Part shown: piece after piece, positions 53,322-60,719 of the stretch
Position numbering within the stretch: the first letter of the stretch is position 1
Layout: each line of letters opens with the position of its first letter
Source: Streptomyces megasporus
Lineage (GTDB): Bacteria > Actinomycetota > Actinomycetes > Streptomycetales > Streptomycetaceae
DNA: 64,000 bases
Assembly: GCF_000718985.1 (NCBI RefSeq)
Contig: NZ_JODL01000017.1
Location: 48,625 to 112,624, forward strand
Reading direction: 5' to 3'
Position numbers and translations under genes: made by a program
The notes under the pieces: generated by a model
What the model saw: the letters and a program-made list of their open reading frames with translations, nothing else
Databases searched by the model: none
What the model was told of the DNA's origin: nothing

Positions 53322-54870
53322 CCTCGAACGCTGCTGGAAACGCCGGGACGCGGCTCCGGATGGACGGACCTGGGCCATGGTGACCGTTCCCGCCCACCCG
53401 TCCGTCACCGAGCGGCACCCCTCTCCCGTCCACTGGCGCTCCCTCGTGCTCGACCCAGCCCTGGCCGGGGCCGTACCGGGCCGGGCGCGGCCCAGACGCG
53501 TGGAGTTCTTCACGGCGCGGCGACCGGACGACGGCTGGGAACTTCCACTGGCCGACGTCCTGTCCGTCCCCCTCGCCTGGCATCCGCGGCAGCCCCTGGC
53601 GGCAGGACTCGCGGTGCGTGGCCACCGGGCTCACCCGTGGATCGCCGACCTGGCGGCCCGGACGGTGCGGTTGTACGAGGACGTGACCGCCGCCACCGGT
53701 CTCACCGAGCCGGGCCGCCCCCCGATCGTCTGGCTCGATGACGGCCGGCTCGCGCTGCTGGTCCCGGCACCCCGGCACGAGCCCGCCGCGGAGCCGCCGG
53801 CCTGGCGGGCCGCGGCCTTCGAAGCCACGGGGCCGGGGTTCGTCTCCTTCGAGCCCGGCCTGGAGGAACTCCGGCGCGCCGCGGGCACCCGTCCGGCACT
53901 GCTCGACTCGGCGGACGGCACGGTGAAGGTGCTGGGCCCGCCCCTGCTGGTCCGCTCGCTGGCCGCTGTGGACGGTGCCCTGTTGGTCGGGCACGTCGAC
54001 CCGACGGGCACCGGCCCGGACGAGCACGGACTGTCGTGGAGCGTCTCGCTGCTGCGCCCGGCGGAACCGGGGCGGCTGCGCCCGGCCACCGTGTCCGCTC
54101 CGGACGCGTCGCGCGCCTCGGCGGAGCCGGGCCCGGCCACCGGGGCGTCCCCGGCGTGGCCGTCTCCCGGCCCCGACACCGTCCACCCCGTCGCCACCGG
54201 CTTCGCCGACGCCCGGCTCATGGTTCCGCCCGGCGGCTCCGGCCCGCTGCTGCTGTGGATACGGGCGCTGCGCCGAGGCGAGACCCCGTCGCCCGGGGTG
54301 CCGCACTTCCTTGCGGCGGCCGGACACCGCACCGCAGTACTCGACCTGCCGCTGCACTGGCCGGACGACGCGACACCGGACCTGCTGCACGGCCAGATCA
54401 CCGGTGCGGTGGCCACCGCCCTGGAGATCCTGGACACCCGCGGCAGCACGGTCGCCGTCGGAGGACACAGCTTCGGCGCGACGCTCGCGCTGTACGCGCT
54501 GGCCCACCTGCCCTCGCCGGCGGGAGGGATCGCCCACAGCGGCTGCTACAACCGGACCCTCACCCCGACCGGCTTCCACTACGAACGGCGCTCGCTGTGG
54601 ACCGCGCCGGAGATCTACCGGGCCTTCAGCGCACTGCACTTCGCGGACCGGCTCGACCGTCCGGTGCTCATCCTGCACGGCGCCGAGGACACGAACCCGG
54701 CCACCACCCCGGACCAGGCCGTCGAGCTGTACCGGGGAGTCGTCGCCACCGGCGGAACCGCCCGGCTGGTGCTGCTGCCGCAGGAGGGACACACCTTCCG
54801 GTCGCGTGAGGCCCTCGCCACCGTGGCCGGGGAGCACCACGCCTGGCTGGAGAAGCTGGAGGCGAACTGA
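53311..54870 (+). CDS. Prolyl-oligopeptidase-type (S9) serine hydrolase
   Basis: 519 residues from GTG 53311, overlapping the previous gene by 11 bases. A propeller-like N-terminal region (about 40-310) precedes an alpha/beta-hydrolase domain. Triad candidates: Ser about 386 (VGGHSFGATLALYALAHL), Asp in HGAEDTNPATTPDQ, His in PQEGHTFRSREAL. No signal peptide, so it is cytoplasmic. Related S9 enzymes in lasso clusters are isopeptidases (AtxE type). Since the B2-like protein lacks its nucleophile, this enzyme may instead remove the leader. Confidence 0.8.
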   Translation: MPTDLERCWKRRDAAPDGRTWAMVTVPAHPSVTERHPSPVHWRSLVLDPALAGAVPGRARPRRVEFFTARRPDDGWELPLADVLSVPLAWHPRQPLAAGLAVRGHRAHPWIADLAARTVRLYEDVTAATGLTEPGRPPIVWLDDGRLALLVPAPRHEPAAEPPAWRAAAFEATGPGFVSFEPGLEELRRAAGTRPALLDSADGTVKVLGPPLLVRSLAAVDGALLVGHVDPTGTGPDEHGLSWSVSLLRPAEPGRLRPATVSAPDASRASAEPGPATGASPAWPSPGPDTVHPVATGFADARLMVPPGGSGPLLLWIRALRRGETPSPGVPHFLAAAGHRTAVLDLPLHWPDDATPDLLHGQITGAVATALEILDTRGSTVAVGGHSFGATLALYALAHLPSPAGGIAHSGCYNRTLTPTGFHYERRSLWTAPEIYRAFSALHFADRLDRPVLILHGAEDTNPATTPDQAVELYRGVVATGGTARLVLLPQEGHTFRSREALATVAGEHHAWLEKLEAN

Positions 54871-56688
54871 ATGACCGGTGACCGGAGCGCTTCGGTGTCC
54901 ATGCGGGAGCTGACGGGATGCGCGCTGTTCGCGATGCGGCTGGCGTGGCGGGCCGACCGGCGCAGTCTGCTCCAAGTGCTCCTCGCCCAGTCCGTCTCGG
55001 CCGTCGGCCTGGTGACGGTCCTGCTGCTGGTCCGGTACGCGATCGGCGGAGCCGTCGCGCCGGGCGGCGGCGGGGCCCGGGCCACGCAGAACGAATGGCT
55101 GATCGCCGTCCTGGCCGGTCTGGTGGCGCTCGGTACGGGCGCCGGCGTCCTGAGGGCCGTCGCGGGCGCGCGGCAGCGGGTGCTCGCGGTCAAGGTGGAC
55201 CGGTTCGCCCTCGACATGGTGCTGCGGGCCGCCGGGCGGGCGGAACTCCCGGAGTTCGAGCACCCGGCCTACCACGACCGGCTGCAGCGTGCGGTGTTCG
55301 CCTCGCGCGCACAGCCGGCGATGGTGGTGACGGCGCTGGCCACGGGCCTGCAGGCCGTCCTGACCGTGGCCGCGGTCACCACGGTGTTCGCCGTCCTGGC
55401 GTGGTGGCTTTTGCCGTTCGCTCTGCTCGCCGTCCTGCCCACCCTCAAGGCGGCCCGCGACGAGCGCAGCGCGGGCTACGACCTGCACCGCTCGCTGTCC
55501 GAGAACCGGCGGGCCCGCCAGTACTTGGAGCGGCTGCTGACGGGCCGCGACGAGGCGAAGGAGATCCGCGCGCTGGGCCTGGGCGGGATGCTCCGGCGGC
55601 GCTGGACGGCGCGGTACGGCCAGGAGATCGAGCAGGTCCAGGCCATGCACCGGGTCCACGTCCGACGCAAGATCACGGCGCGGCTGGCGGGCGACTTGAC
55701 GACGGCCGTGGTCATCGGTGCGATGTGGTGGCTGGTGGCGGCCGGCCGGGTCGGGCTGCCGACCGCGCTCGCGGCCCTGGTGGGCCTGTGGCAGCTCTCG
55801 CTGCGGATGCAGATGATCGGCGCCCTGCTCAACGGCCTCGGTGAGTCGGTCCTGTATCTGAAGGACCTGCGGGGCTTCGCCGCCACGGACATGGAGGAGC
55901 CCGCCGCCGACCGGCTCCCCGCGCCCGCCCCGGAGTTCACCTCCCTGAGCGCGGAGTCCGTCGCCTTCGGCTATCCCGGCTCCCCCGTCCGCGCCCTGCG
56001 GGACGTCACCGTCAGGGTGCGGGCGGGGGAGATCGTGGCCCTGGTCGGAGCCAACGGATCGGGCAAGACCACCCTCGCCAAGATCCTGGCCGGGCTCTAC
56101 CGGCCGGACAGCGGGCGGCTGGTGTACGGGGAGGACACGGACCCCGGGCCGGAGCGGCTGCGCGCGGCGAGCGCCGTGGTGTTCCAGGACTTCGTGCGCT
56201 ACAAGCTCCCGGCCGTCGACAACATCACGTTCGGTCGCCCGGAGACCCCGCCCGACCGGGCCCGCGCTGTACGGGCCGCCGAGCGGGCCGGGGCCCATGG
56301 CTTCCTCGCCCGGCTGGGGGACGGCTACGAGACCGTGCTGAGCAAGGAGTTCACGGGCGGCACCGACCTGTCGCTCGGGCAGTGGCAGCGCCTCGCCCTG
56401 GCCAGGGCCTTCTACCGGGACTCCCCGTTCGTGATCCTCGACGAACCCGCCGCCTCGCTCGATCCGCAGGCCGAGGCCGACCTTTTTGGCCGTATCCGCG
56501 AACTGTTCGCCGAGCGCGCGGTGCTGCTCATCTCGCACCGCTTCGCCAATGTCCGCGAAGCCGACCGGATCTACGTCCTGGACGCCGGCCGGGTCATCGA
56601 GCAGGGCGGTCACGAGGAACTCATGGCCCGGGACGGCACCTACGCCCGGCTGTTCCGGCTGCAGGCCGAGGCGTACCAGGAGGTGTAG
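54871..56688 (+). CDS. ABC exporter of the peptide cluster
   Basis: 605 residues; ATG 54871 follows the previous stop directly. A transmembrane domain with about six helices (30-330) and an ATPase domain: Walker A VGANGSGKTTLAKILAG (about 393), LSLGQWQRLALARAF, Walker B VILDEPAASLDPQ, and SHRFANVREAD. There is no N-terminal C39 peptidase domain, so leader removal must be by another enzyme. Presumed to export the mature peptide. Last gene before the terminator. Confidence 0.9.
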   Translation: MTGDRSASVSMRELTGCALFAMRLAWRADRRSLLQVLLAQSVSAVGLVTVLLLVRYAIGGAVAPGGGGARATQNEWLIAVLAGLVALGTGAGVLRAVAGARQRVLAVKVDRFALDMVLRAAGRAELPEFEHPAYHDRLQRAVFASRAQPAMVVTALATGLQAVLTVAAVTTVFAVLAWWLLPFALLAVLPTLKAARDERSAGYDLHRSLSENRRARQYLERLLTGRDEAKEIRALGLGGMLRRRWTARYGQEIEQVQAMHRVHVRRKITARLAGDLTTAVVIGAMWWLVAAGRVGLPTALAALVGLWQLSLRMQMIGALLNGLGESVLYLKDLRGFAATDMEEPAADRLPAPAPEFTSLSAESVAFGYPGSPVRALRDVTVRVRAGEIVALVGANGSGKTTLAKILAGLYRPDSGRLVYGEDTDPGPERLRAASAVVFQDFVRYKLPAVDNITFGRPETPPDRARAVRAAERAGAHGFLARLGDGYETVLSKEFTGGTDLSLGQWQRLALARAFYRDSPFVILDEPAASLDPQAEADLFGRIRELFAERAVLLISHRFANVREADRIYVLDAGRVIEQGGHEELMARDGTYARLFRLQAEAYQEV

Positions 56689-56723
56689 GTCCTGTTCCCC
56701 GGCGGCGGCCGGGGAACAGGACC
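56688..56723 (+). terminator. Terminator of the peptide operon
   Basis: 16-bp perfect stem (GGTCCTGTTCCCCGGC 56688-56703, complement 56708-56723) with a 4-nt loop. It starts at the last base of the exporter stop codon. Confidence 0.9.
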
Positions 56724-56774
56724 GGCCCGCGGAGGCCCGGAGGACGAATCCGGGACACATACGTCCCGCACCGC

Positions 56775-56804
56775 TTGACACCCCCTCTCGGATTGTTTCA
56801 TCAT
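56775..56804 (+). promoter_or_regulatory. Promoter of the gntR-ABC module
   Basis: A perfect -35 TTGACA (56775-56780), an 18-bp spacer and CATCAT (56799-56804). The GntR operator begins just downstream. Confidence 0.65.
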
Positions 56805-56805
56805 G

Positions 56806-56829
56806 CTTTCACTAACTGATTAGTGAAAG
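56806..56829. promoter_or_regulatory. GntR (YtrA-type) operator
   Basis: A 10-bp perfect inverted repeat, CTTTCACTAA (56806-56815) and TTAGTGAAAG (56820-56829), around CTGA. It lies between the -10 element and the gntR start, where binding would block transcription. Confidence 0.85.
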
Positions 56830-56837
56830 GGTGTTGG

Positions 56838-57215
56838 GTGATCGAGTTCCGGATCGACCGTCGCTCCGGGGTGGCCACCTACCTACAACTGGTCCACCAG
56901 GTCAAGCACGCGCTGCGGCTCGGCCTGCTGGAGGCGGGGGACCGGCTCCCCACGGCCAGGGAGGTGGTTGCCGCCACGGCGGTGAATCCGAACACGGTGC
57001 TCAAGGCCTACCGGGAACTCGAGCGTGAGGGGCTGGTCGAGCCGCGGCCGGGCCTTGGAACGTTCGTCCGGCGGTCCCTGGCCAGTCCGGCGGCGGCGGC
57101 GGACTCCCCGCTGCGCCGCGACCTCGAGGCGTGGATGGCGGCCGCGCGGGCCGAGGGGCTGACCCGCGACGACGTCGAAGCGCTGGTCAAGGCCGTCATC
57201 GACACGCAGTACTGA
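56838..57215 (+). CDS. GntR-family regulator, YtrA subfamily
   Basis: 125 residues from GTG 56838, preferred over GTG 56823 because AAAGGG is correctly spaced. Winged helix at about 8-75 (YLQLVHQVKHALRLGLLEAG, then RLPTAREVVAATAVNPNTVL, YRELEREGLVEPRPGLGTFV) and the short C-terminal dimerisation helices typical of YtrA. YtrA-type genes commonly precede ABC transporters that respond to cell-envelope antibiotics, as here. Autorepression through the adjacent operator is likely. Confidence 0.93.
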   Translation: MIEFRIDRRSGVATYLQLVHQVKHALRLGLLEAGDRLPTAREVVAATAVNPNTVLKAYRELEREGLVEPRPGLGTFVRRSLASPAAAADSPLRRDLEAWMAAARAEGLTRDDVEALVKAVIDTQY

Positions 57216-57245
57216 GCACATGAGCGCACGAAGGAGCGTGACCGG

Positions 57246-58154
57246 TTGAGTACGACCGAGGGCAGTGCCGCACTGGCGGCGGAGGGGCTGGGCAAGCGCT
57301 ACAAGCGCGGCTGGGCGCTTCAGGACTGCACTTTCGAACTGCCGCGCGGGCGGGTGTCCGCGCTGGTCGGCCCCAACGGGGCCGGCAAGAGCACGCTCAT
57401 GGCACTGGCCACCGGCCTGCTGACTCCCACTACTGGGGCAATCCGGGTCCTGGGTGAGGAGCCGGGGAGGGGCGGGGCCCACCCCCGTTTAGCTTTCCTC
57501 GCCCAGGACAAGCCGCTCTATCGCCGGTTCACCGTCGAGGAGATGCTGCGGGCCGGTCGTGCCCTCAACCAAGAGTGGGACCGGGCGTACGCGCGTAGCC
57601 TGGTCGACGCCGCCGGGGTTCCGCTCGGAGCCAGGATCTCCACCCTCTCCGGCGGGCAGCGCACCCGCGTCGCACTCGCGATGGCCCTCGGCCGGCGGCC
57701 CGAATTGATCGTGCTGGACGAGCCGTTGGCGGACCTGGATCCGCTCGCCCGCGAGGAGGTGATGCAAGCCCTGATGCAGGAGGTCGCCGAGACCGGGATG
57801 ACCGTCCTGCTCTCCTCGCACGTCCTTGCCGACCTGGAGGGCATCTGCGACCATCTGCTGCTCCTCGCCGGCGGCCGGATGCGGCTGGCCGGGGACGTCG
57901 AGGACCTGGTCGCCGGCCACCGGTTGATGATCGGGCCGAGCCAGGGTGCGGAGGGTGGCTTCCCCGACGAGATCGTCGTGGAGGCCCGCAGCACCCAGCG
58001 CCAGGCCACCGTCCTGATCCGGGGCGCGGCCCCGGCCGGGCTGCCGGGCTGGGAGGCACACGAACCGACTCTGGAAGAGTTGGCGTTGGCCCATCTGCGG
58101 TCCTCGCGGAAGGCGGGGGACAGGAGCGCGGCGACGGAGGTGGCGGTCGCATGA
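57246..58154 (+). CDS. ABC transporter ATP-binding protein with TTA codon
   Basis: 302 residues; the start is TTG 57246 with AAGGAG about nine bases upstream. Walker A LVGPNGAGKSTLM (about 41), STLSGGQRTRVALAMALGRR, Walker B LIVLDEPLADLDP and the H-loop SSHVLADLEG are intact. Leu82 is encoded by TTA (57489-57491), which in Streptomyces makes translation depend on bldA. Works with the following permease, probably in self-protection against, or export of, the cluster product. Confidence 0.92.
   Translation: MSTTEGSAALAAEGLGKRYKRGWALQDCTFELPRGRVSALVGPNGAGKSTLMALATGLLTPTTGAIRVLGEEPGRGGAHPRLAFLAQDKPLYRRFTVEEMLRAGRALNQEWDRAYARSLVDAAGVPLGARISTLSGGQRTRVALAMALGRRPELIVLDEPLADLDPLAREEVMQALMQEVAETGMTVLLSSHVLADLEGICDHLLLLAGGRMRLAGDVEDLVAGHRLMIGPSQGAEGGFPDEIVVEARSTQRQATVLIRGAAPAGLPGWEAHEPTLEELALAHLRSSRKAGDRSAATEVAVA
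57489..57491 (+). promoter_or_regulatory. Rare TTA codon in the ABC ATPase gene
   Basis: In-frame TTA (CGT TTA GCT, Leu82). Ties expression of this module to the bldA tRNA and hence to development, like adpA in the same window. Confidence 0.9.
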
Positions 58155-59119
58155 TCTGGGTCGCCTGGCGCCAGCAGCGCCTCCAACTCCTCGTCACCAC
58201 TCTGCTCGTCGTGGCGGTGGGCGCGGTGATGCTCTACCACCGGGCCGACGCCGTCGCCTTCATGCAGGACCGCGGCATCGCGGGCTGCCTCCGGATCGGC
58301 GACGCGCCCTGTACGCGCGGCGCGATGGCCGCGCTGAGCGAGGAGTACAGGACGTACGTCTCGATCATCCCGATGGTGCTGCTGTGCCTGCCAGTGCTAC
58401 TGGGGATGTTCGCCGGGGCACCCCTGTTCGCCCGCGAGTTCGAGCAGGGCACCCATGTCTTCGGGCTCACCCAGTCCGTCGGCCGGGGCCGCTGGTGGGC
58501 CGTGAAGTTGCTCGTGGGCGGCGCCCCGGTGGCCCTGCTCATGCTGATCCTCGGACTGGTCGGCGTCTGGGCCCTGAAACCGCTGAACCACGTGACGCGC
58601 GGCCCGATGATGACTCCCGGTTTCGAGACCCAGGGCCCGGTGCTCGCCGCTTACACCGTCCTGGCCTTCGCCGTCGGGGTGACCGCGGGCTTGCTGTTCC
58701 GGAACACCCTCGCCGCCATGGCGATTACGCTGGGGATCTACCTCGTCGTCCTGGTCGGGGTCGGCGGCGGGGTCCGGCCGCACTACTTCGCGGCGGAGCG
58801 GATCACCGGGACGGTCGCCCAGAGTACCGGGGAGAGCGAGCGCGGCGGGACCAGCTGGATCCCCGACGACGCCTGGCGGGTCGGGTCGACGTACTACGAC
58901 AGGGAGGGGCGGGAGATCTCCTTCGATCCCTCCGGCTGTGACGGCACAGAGACCATCCAGAGCTGCCTGGGTAGGCAGGGGGTGGCGGCGCAGAGCGCCG
59001 ATTACCACCCGGCTGGACGGTTCTGGGACTTCCAAGCGGTCGAGAGTGGCATCTTCCTCGCGCTGTCGGCCGGCCTCCTGGGTCTCGGGGCCTGGTCACT
59101 GCGCCGCCGCGTGCTGTGA
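58151..59119 (+). CDS. ABC-2 type membrane permease
   Basis: 322 residues; ATG 58151 overlaps the ATPase stop (ATGA). Six hydrophobic segments: about 12-30, 72-92, 120-142, 163-183, 190-210 and the C-terminal GIFLALSAGLLGLGAWSL. An extracytoplasmic loop of about 80 residues with two Cys (SGCDG, QSCLG) lies before the last segment. It pairs with the ATPase upstream. The 58-bp palindrome after it ends the transcript. Confidence 0.88.
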   Translation: MIWVAWRQQRLQLLVTTLLVVAVGAVMLYHRADAVAFMQDRGIAGCLRIGDAPCTRGAMAALSEEYRTYVSIIPMVLLCLPVLLGMFAGAPLFAREFEQGTHVFGLTQSVGRGRWWAVKLLVGGAPVALLMLILGLVGVWALKPLNHVTRGPMMTPGFETQGPVLAAYTVLAFAVGVTAGLLFRNTLAAMAITLGIYLVVLVGVGGGVRPHYFAAERITGTVAQSTGESERGGTSWIPDDAWRVGSTYYDREGREISFDPSGCDGTETIQSCLGRQGVAAQSADYHPAGRFWDFQAVESGIFLALSAGLLGLGAWSLRRRVL

Positions 59120-59126
59120 GTCGGTT

Positions 59127-59184
59127 TTCCGGCCCGCCCCGGCTCTCGTCCATGGCCATGGACGAGAGCCGGGGCGGGCCGGAA
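59127..59184. terminator. 58-bp perfect palindrome, bidirectional terminator
   Basis: Left half starts TTCCGGCCCGCCCCGGCTCT and runs to 59155; the right half is its exact complement to 59184, centred on CCATGGCCATGG. It separates the peptide cluster (plus strand) from the regulator gene (minus strand), seven bases beyond one stop and two from the other. Confidence 0.95.
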
Positions 59185-59186
59185 GA

Positions 59187-60689
59187 CTACGCGTCCCCGC
59201 GGTCCGGAGCTCCGGACGCGCCCTGGACCGCGAAGGCCGCGGCCCAGGGCGTCACCGGGAACCCGGAAACCTCCTCCGCGATCCTCCGGCCCTCCCGGGT
59301 ACCGCCGGGCAGTCCGCGCGGCCGGCCGGTCCGAACGGCACCTCCCGCGAGTTCCGTGCGGGCCTGCTCCCTGGCGAAGCACCTGAGGACGTCGTACATG
59401 CGGTAATGGCCCGACGGGGTGCTCTCGATCAGGTGACCATCCAGCAGCAACTCGACCGCCCACTCGGCCCGCGCACGCGGGATCCTCAGCGACTCGGCCA
59501 CCGTCGTCGGGCGGACCTTGGACATGCCCGGTTGTCCGAAGAGCAGGAAGGCTCGTGTGAGGGTGCGGTCCGCGTCGTCGACGCGGGCGAGGGTCTGGTA
59601 GCTGGCGGCGAGGCTGGCCCGTACCTCCAGGTCGTCCACGCGCAGGGCGCTCAGGCGGTGCCGTTCGTCCGCCAGTTGGCGGACGAATTCTCCGGCCGAC
59701 AGATCTGTCCGGGCGTTCAGCCGCGCGGCCGCCACCCGGAGCGCGAGCGGCAGACCCCCGCAGTACGAGGCAAGTTTGCGCAGCGTCTCCGGGCCCGGCG
59801 TGGCGCGCTCGCCGTCGAGCAGTCGCCGCAGTACGGCCTCGGCCTCCGGCGGCGGTAGGGGGCGCAGTCGGACAAGGCGGGAGCCGTCGAGGGAGACCAG
59901 GCCGGAGCGGGAGGTGATCAGCACCGCGCTGTGCCCGTGCGCCGGGATCAAGGAGCGCACCTGCCCGGCAGAGGCGGCGCCGTCCAGGACGACCAGGACC
60001 TTGCGATCGCTCAGGACGGTGCGGAGCAGGGCCATGCGCTCCGAGGCGTCGGCGGGCAACTGGGCCGCGGGTATGCCCAGGCCACGCAGCAGCCTGCCGA
60101 CGATCCTCTCCACGGGCAGCGGTTCGGCCTCTGGCGTCGCGCCGCGCAGCTCCACGTATAACTGGCCGTCGGGGTAGTGCGCCGCAGCGCGTCTGATGGC
60201 GCGCAGCGCCAGGACCGACTTCCCGACCCCCGGCGGGCCGGTGATCACGGTGACCGGCGATGGCGCGTAGGGTGCCGTCAGCCAGTTCGCGACCGATCGG
60301 AGCTCCTCCTCGTGGCCGACCAGGTCGGGCGGGCAGTAGGGCATCTGCCATGGGCGGGCCGCAGGGTCGCCGGAGCCGGAGCCGGGGGCCGTGTCCCGAT
60401 GGGCGACCCTGCAGTACGCCTTCCGCCACGGCTCCGGGTCCAGGCGGCAGGCCTGCACGAGGGTCGTGACGAACTCCTCCCTCGGCAGAGTGGTGCGGGC
60501 GAGCACGGAGGCGATGGTGGAACGGGGCAGGTGGTGCCCCGCGCGGCGGGCGCGGCTCTCCAACTGGCGGTAGGTCAGCCCCGTGCGATTCTTGAGCATC
60601 CGGAGCCCCGCGATCAGTTCGCGTTCGGTGTGGATCCCGTCGGGGTCCGGAAGCAGGTGGGCGGGTAACGGCAGGAGTTCCTCGGACAC
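59187..60689 (-). CDS. HTH-NB-ARC (STAND) regulator
   Basis: 500 residues from GTG 60689 after AAGGGG. An XRE-type helix-turn-helix lies at about 25-90 (LTYRQLESRARRAGHHLPRS and TIASVLARTTLPREEFVTTL). The NB-ARC ATPase follows: Walker A ITGPPGVGKSVLALRAIR (about 150), Walker B KVLVVLDGAASAGQ, LITSRSGLV, CGGLPLALRVAAARL, and a winged-helix end (LLLDGHLIESTPSGHYRMYD). The usual TPR sensor tail is absent. Such proteins are SARP/AfsR-like regulators of secondary metabolism and may control the neighbouring cluster. Confidence 0.88.
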   Translation of the reverse strand: MSEELLPLPAHLLPDPDGIHTERELIAGLRMLKNRTGLTYRQLESRARRAGHHLPRSTIASVLARTTLPREEFVTTLVQACRLDPEPWRKAYCRVAHRDTAPGSGSGDPAARPWQMPYCPPDLVGHEEELRSVANWLTAPYAPSPVTVITGPPGVGKSVLALRAIRRAAAHYPDGQLYVELRGATPEAEPLPVERIVGRLLRGLGIPAAQLPADASERMALLRTVLSDRKVLVVLDGAASAGQVRSLIPAHGHSAVLITSRSGLVSLDGSRLVRLRPLPPPEAEAVLRRLLDGERATPGPETLRKLASYCGGLPLALRVAAARLNARTDLSAGEFVRQLADERHRLSALRVDDLEVRASLAASYQTLARVDDADRTLTRAFLLFGQPGMSKVRPTTVAESLRIPRARAEWAVELLLDGHLIESTPSGHYRMYDVLRCFAREQARTELAGGAVRTGRPRGLPGGTREGRRIAEEVSGFPVTPWAAAFAVQGASGAPDRGDA

Positions 60690-60719
60690 GCTTACCCCTT
60701 GGTCGTTCGTCCGGTCGGG

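Noticed and set aside
56823..56837. GTG 56823 as the gntR start
   Set aside because: That codon lies inside the inverted-repeat operator and has no ribosome site, whereas GTG 56838 has AAAGGG at correct spacing.
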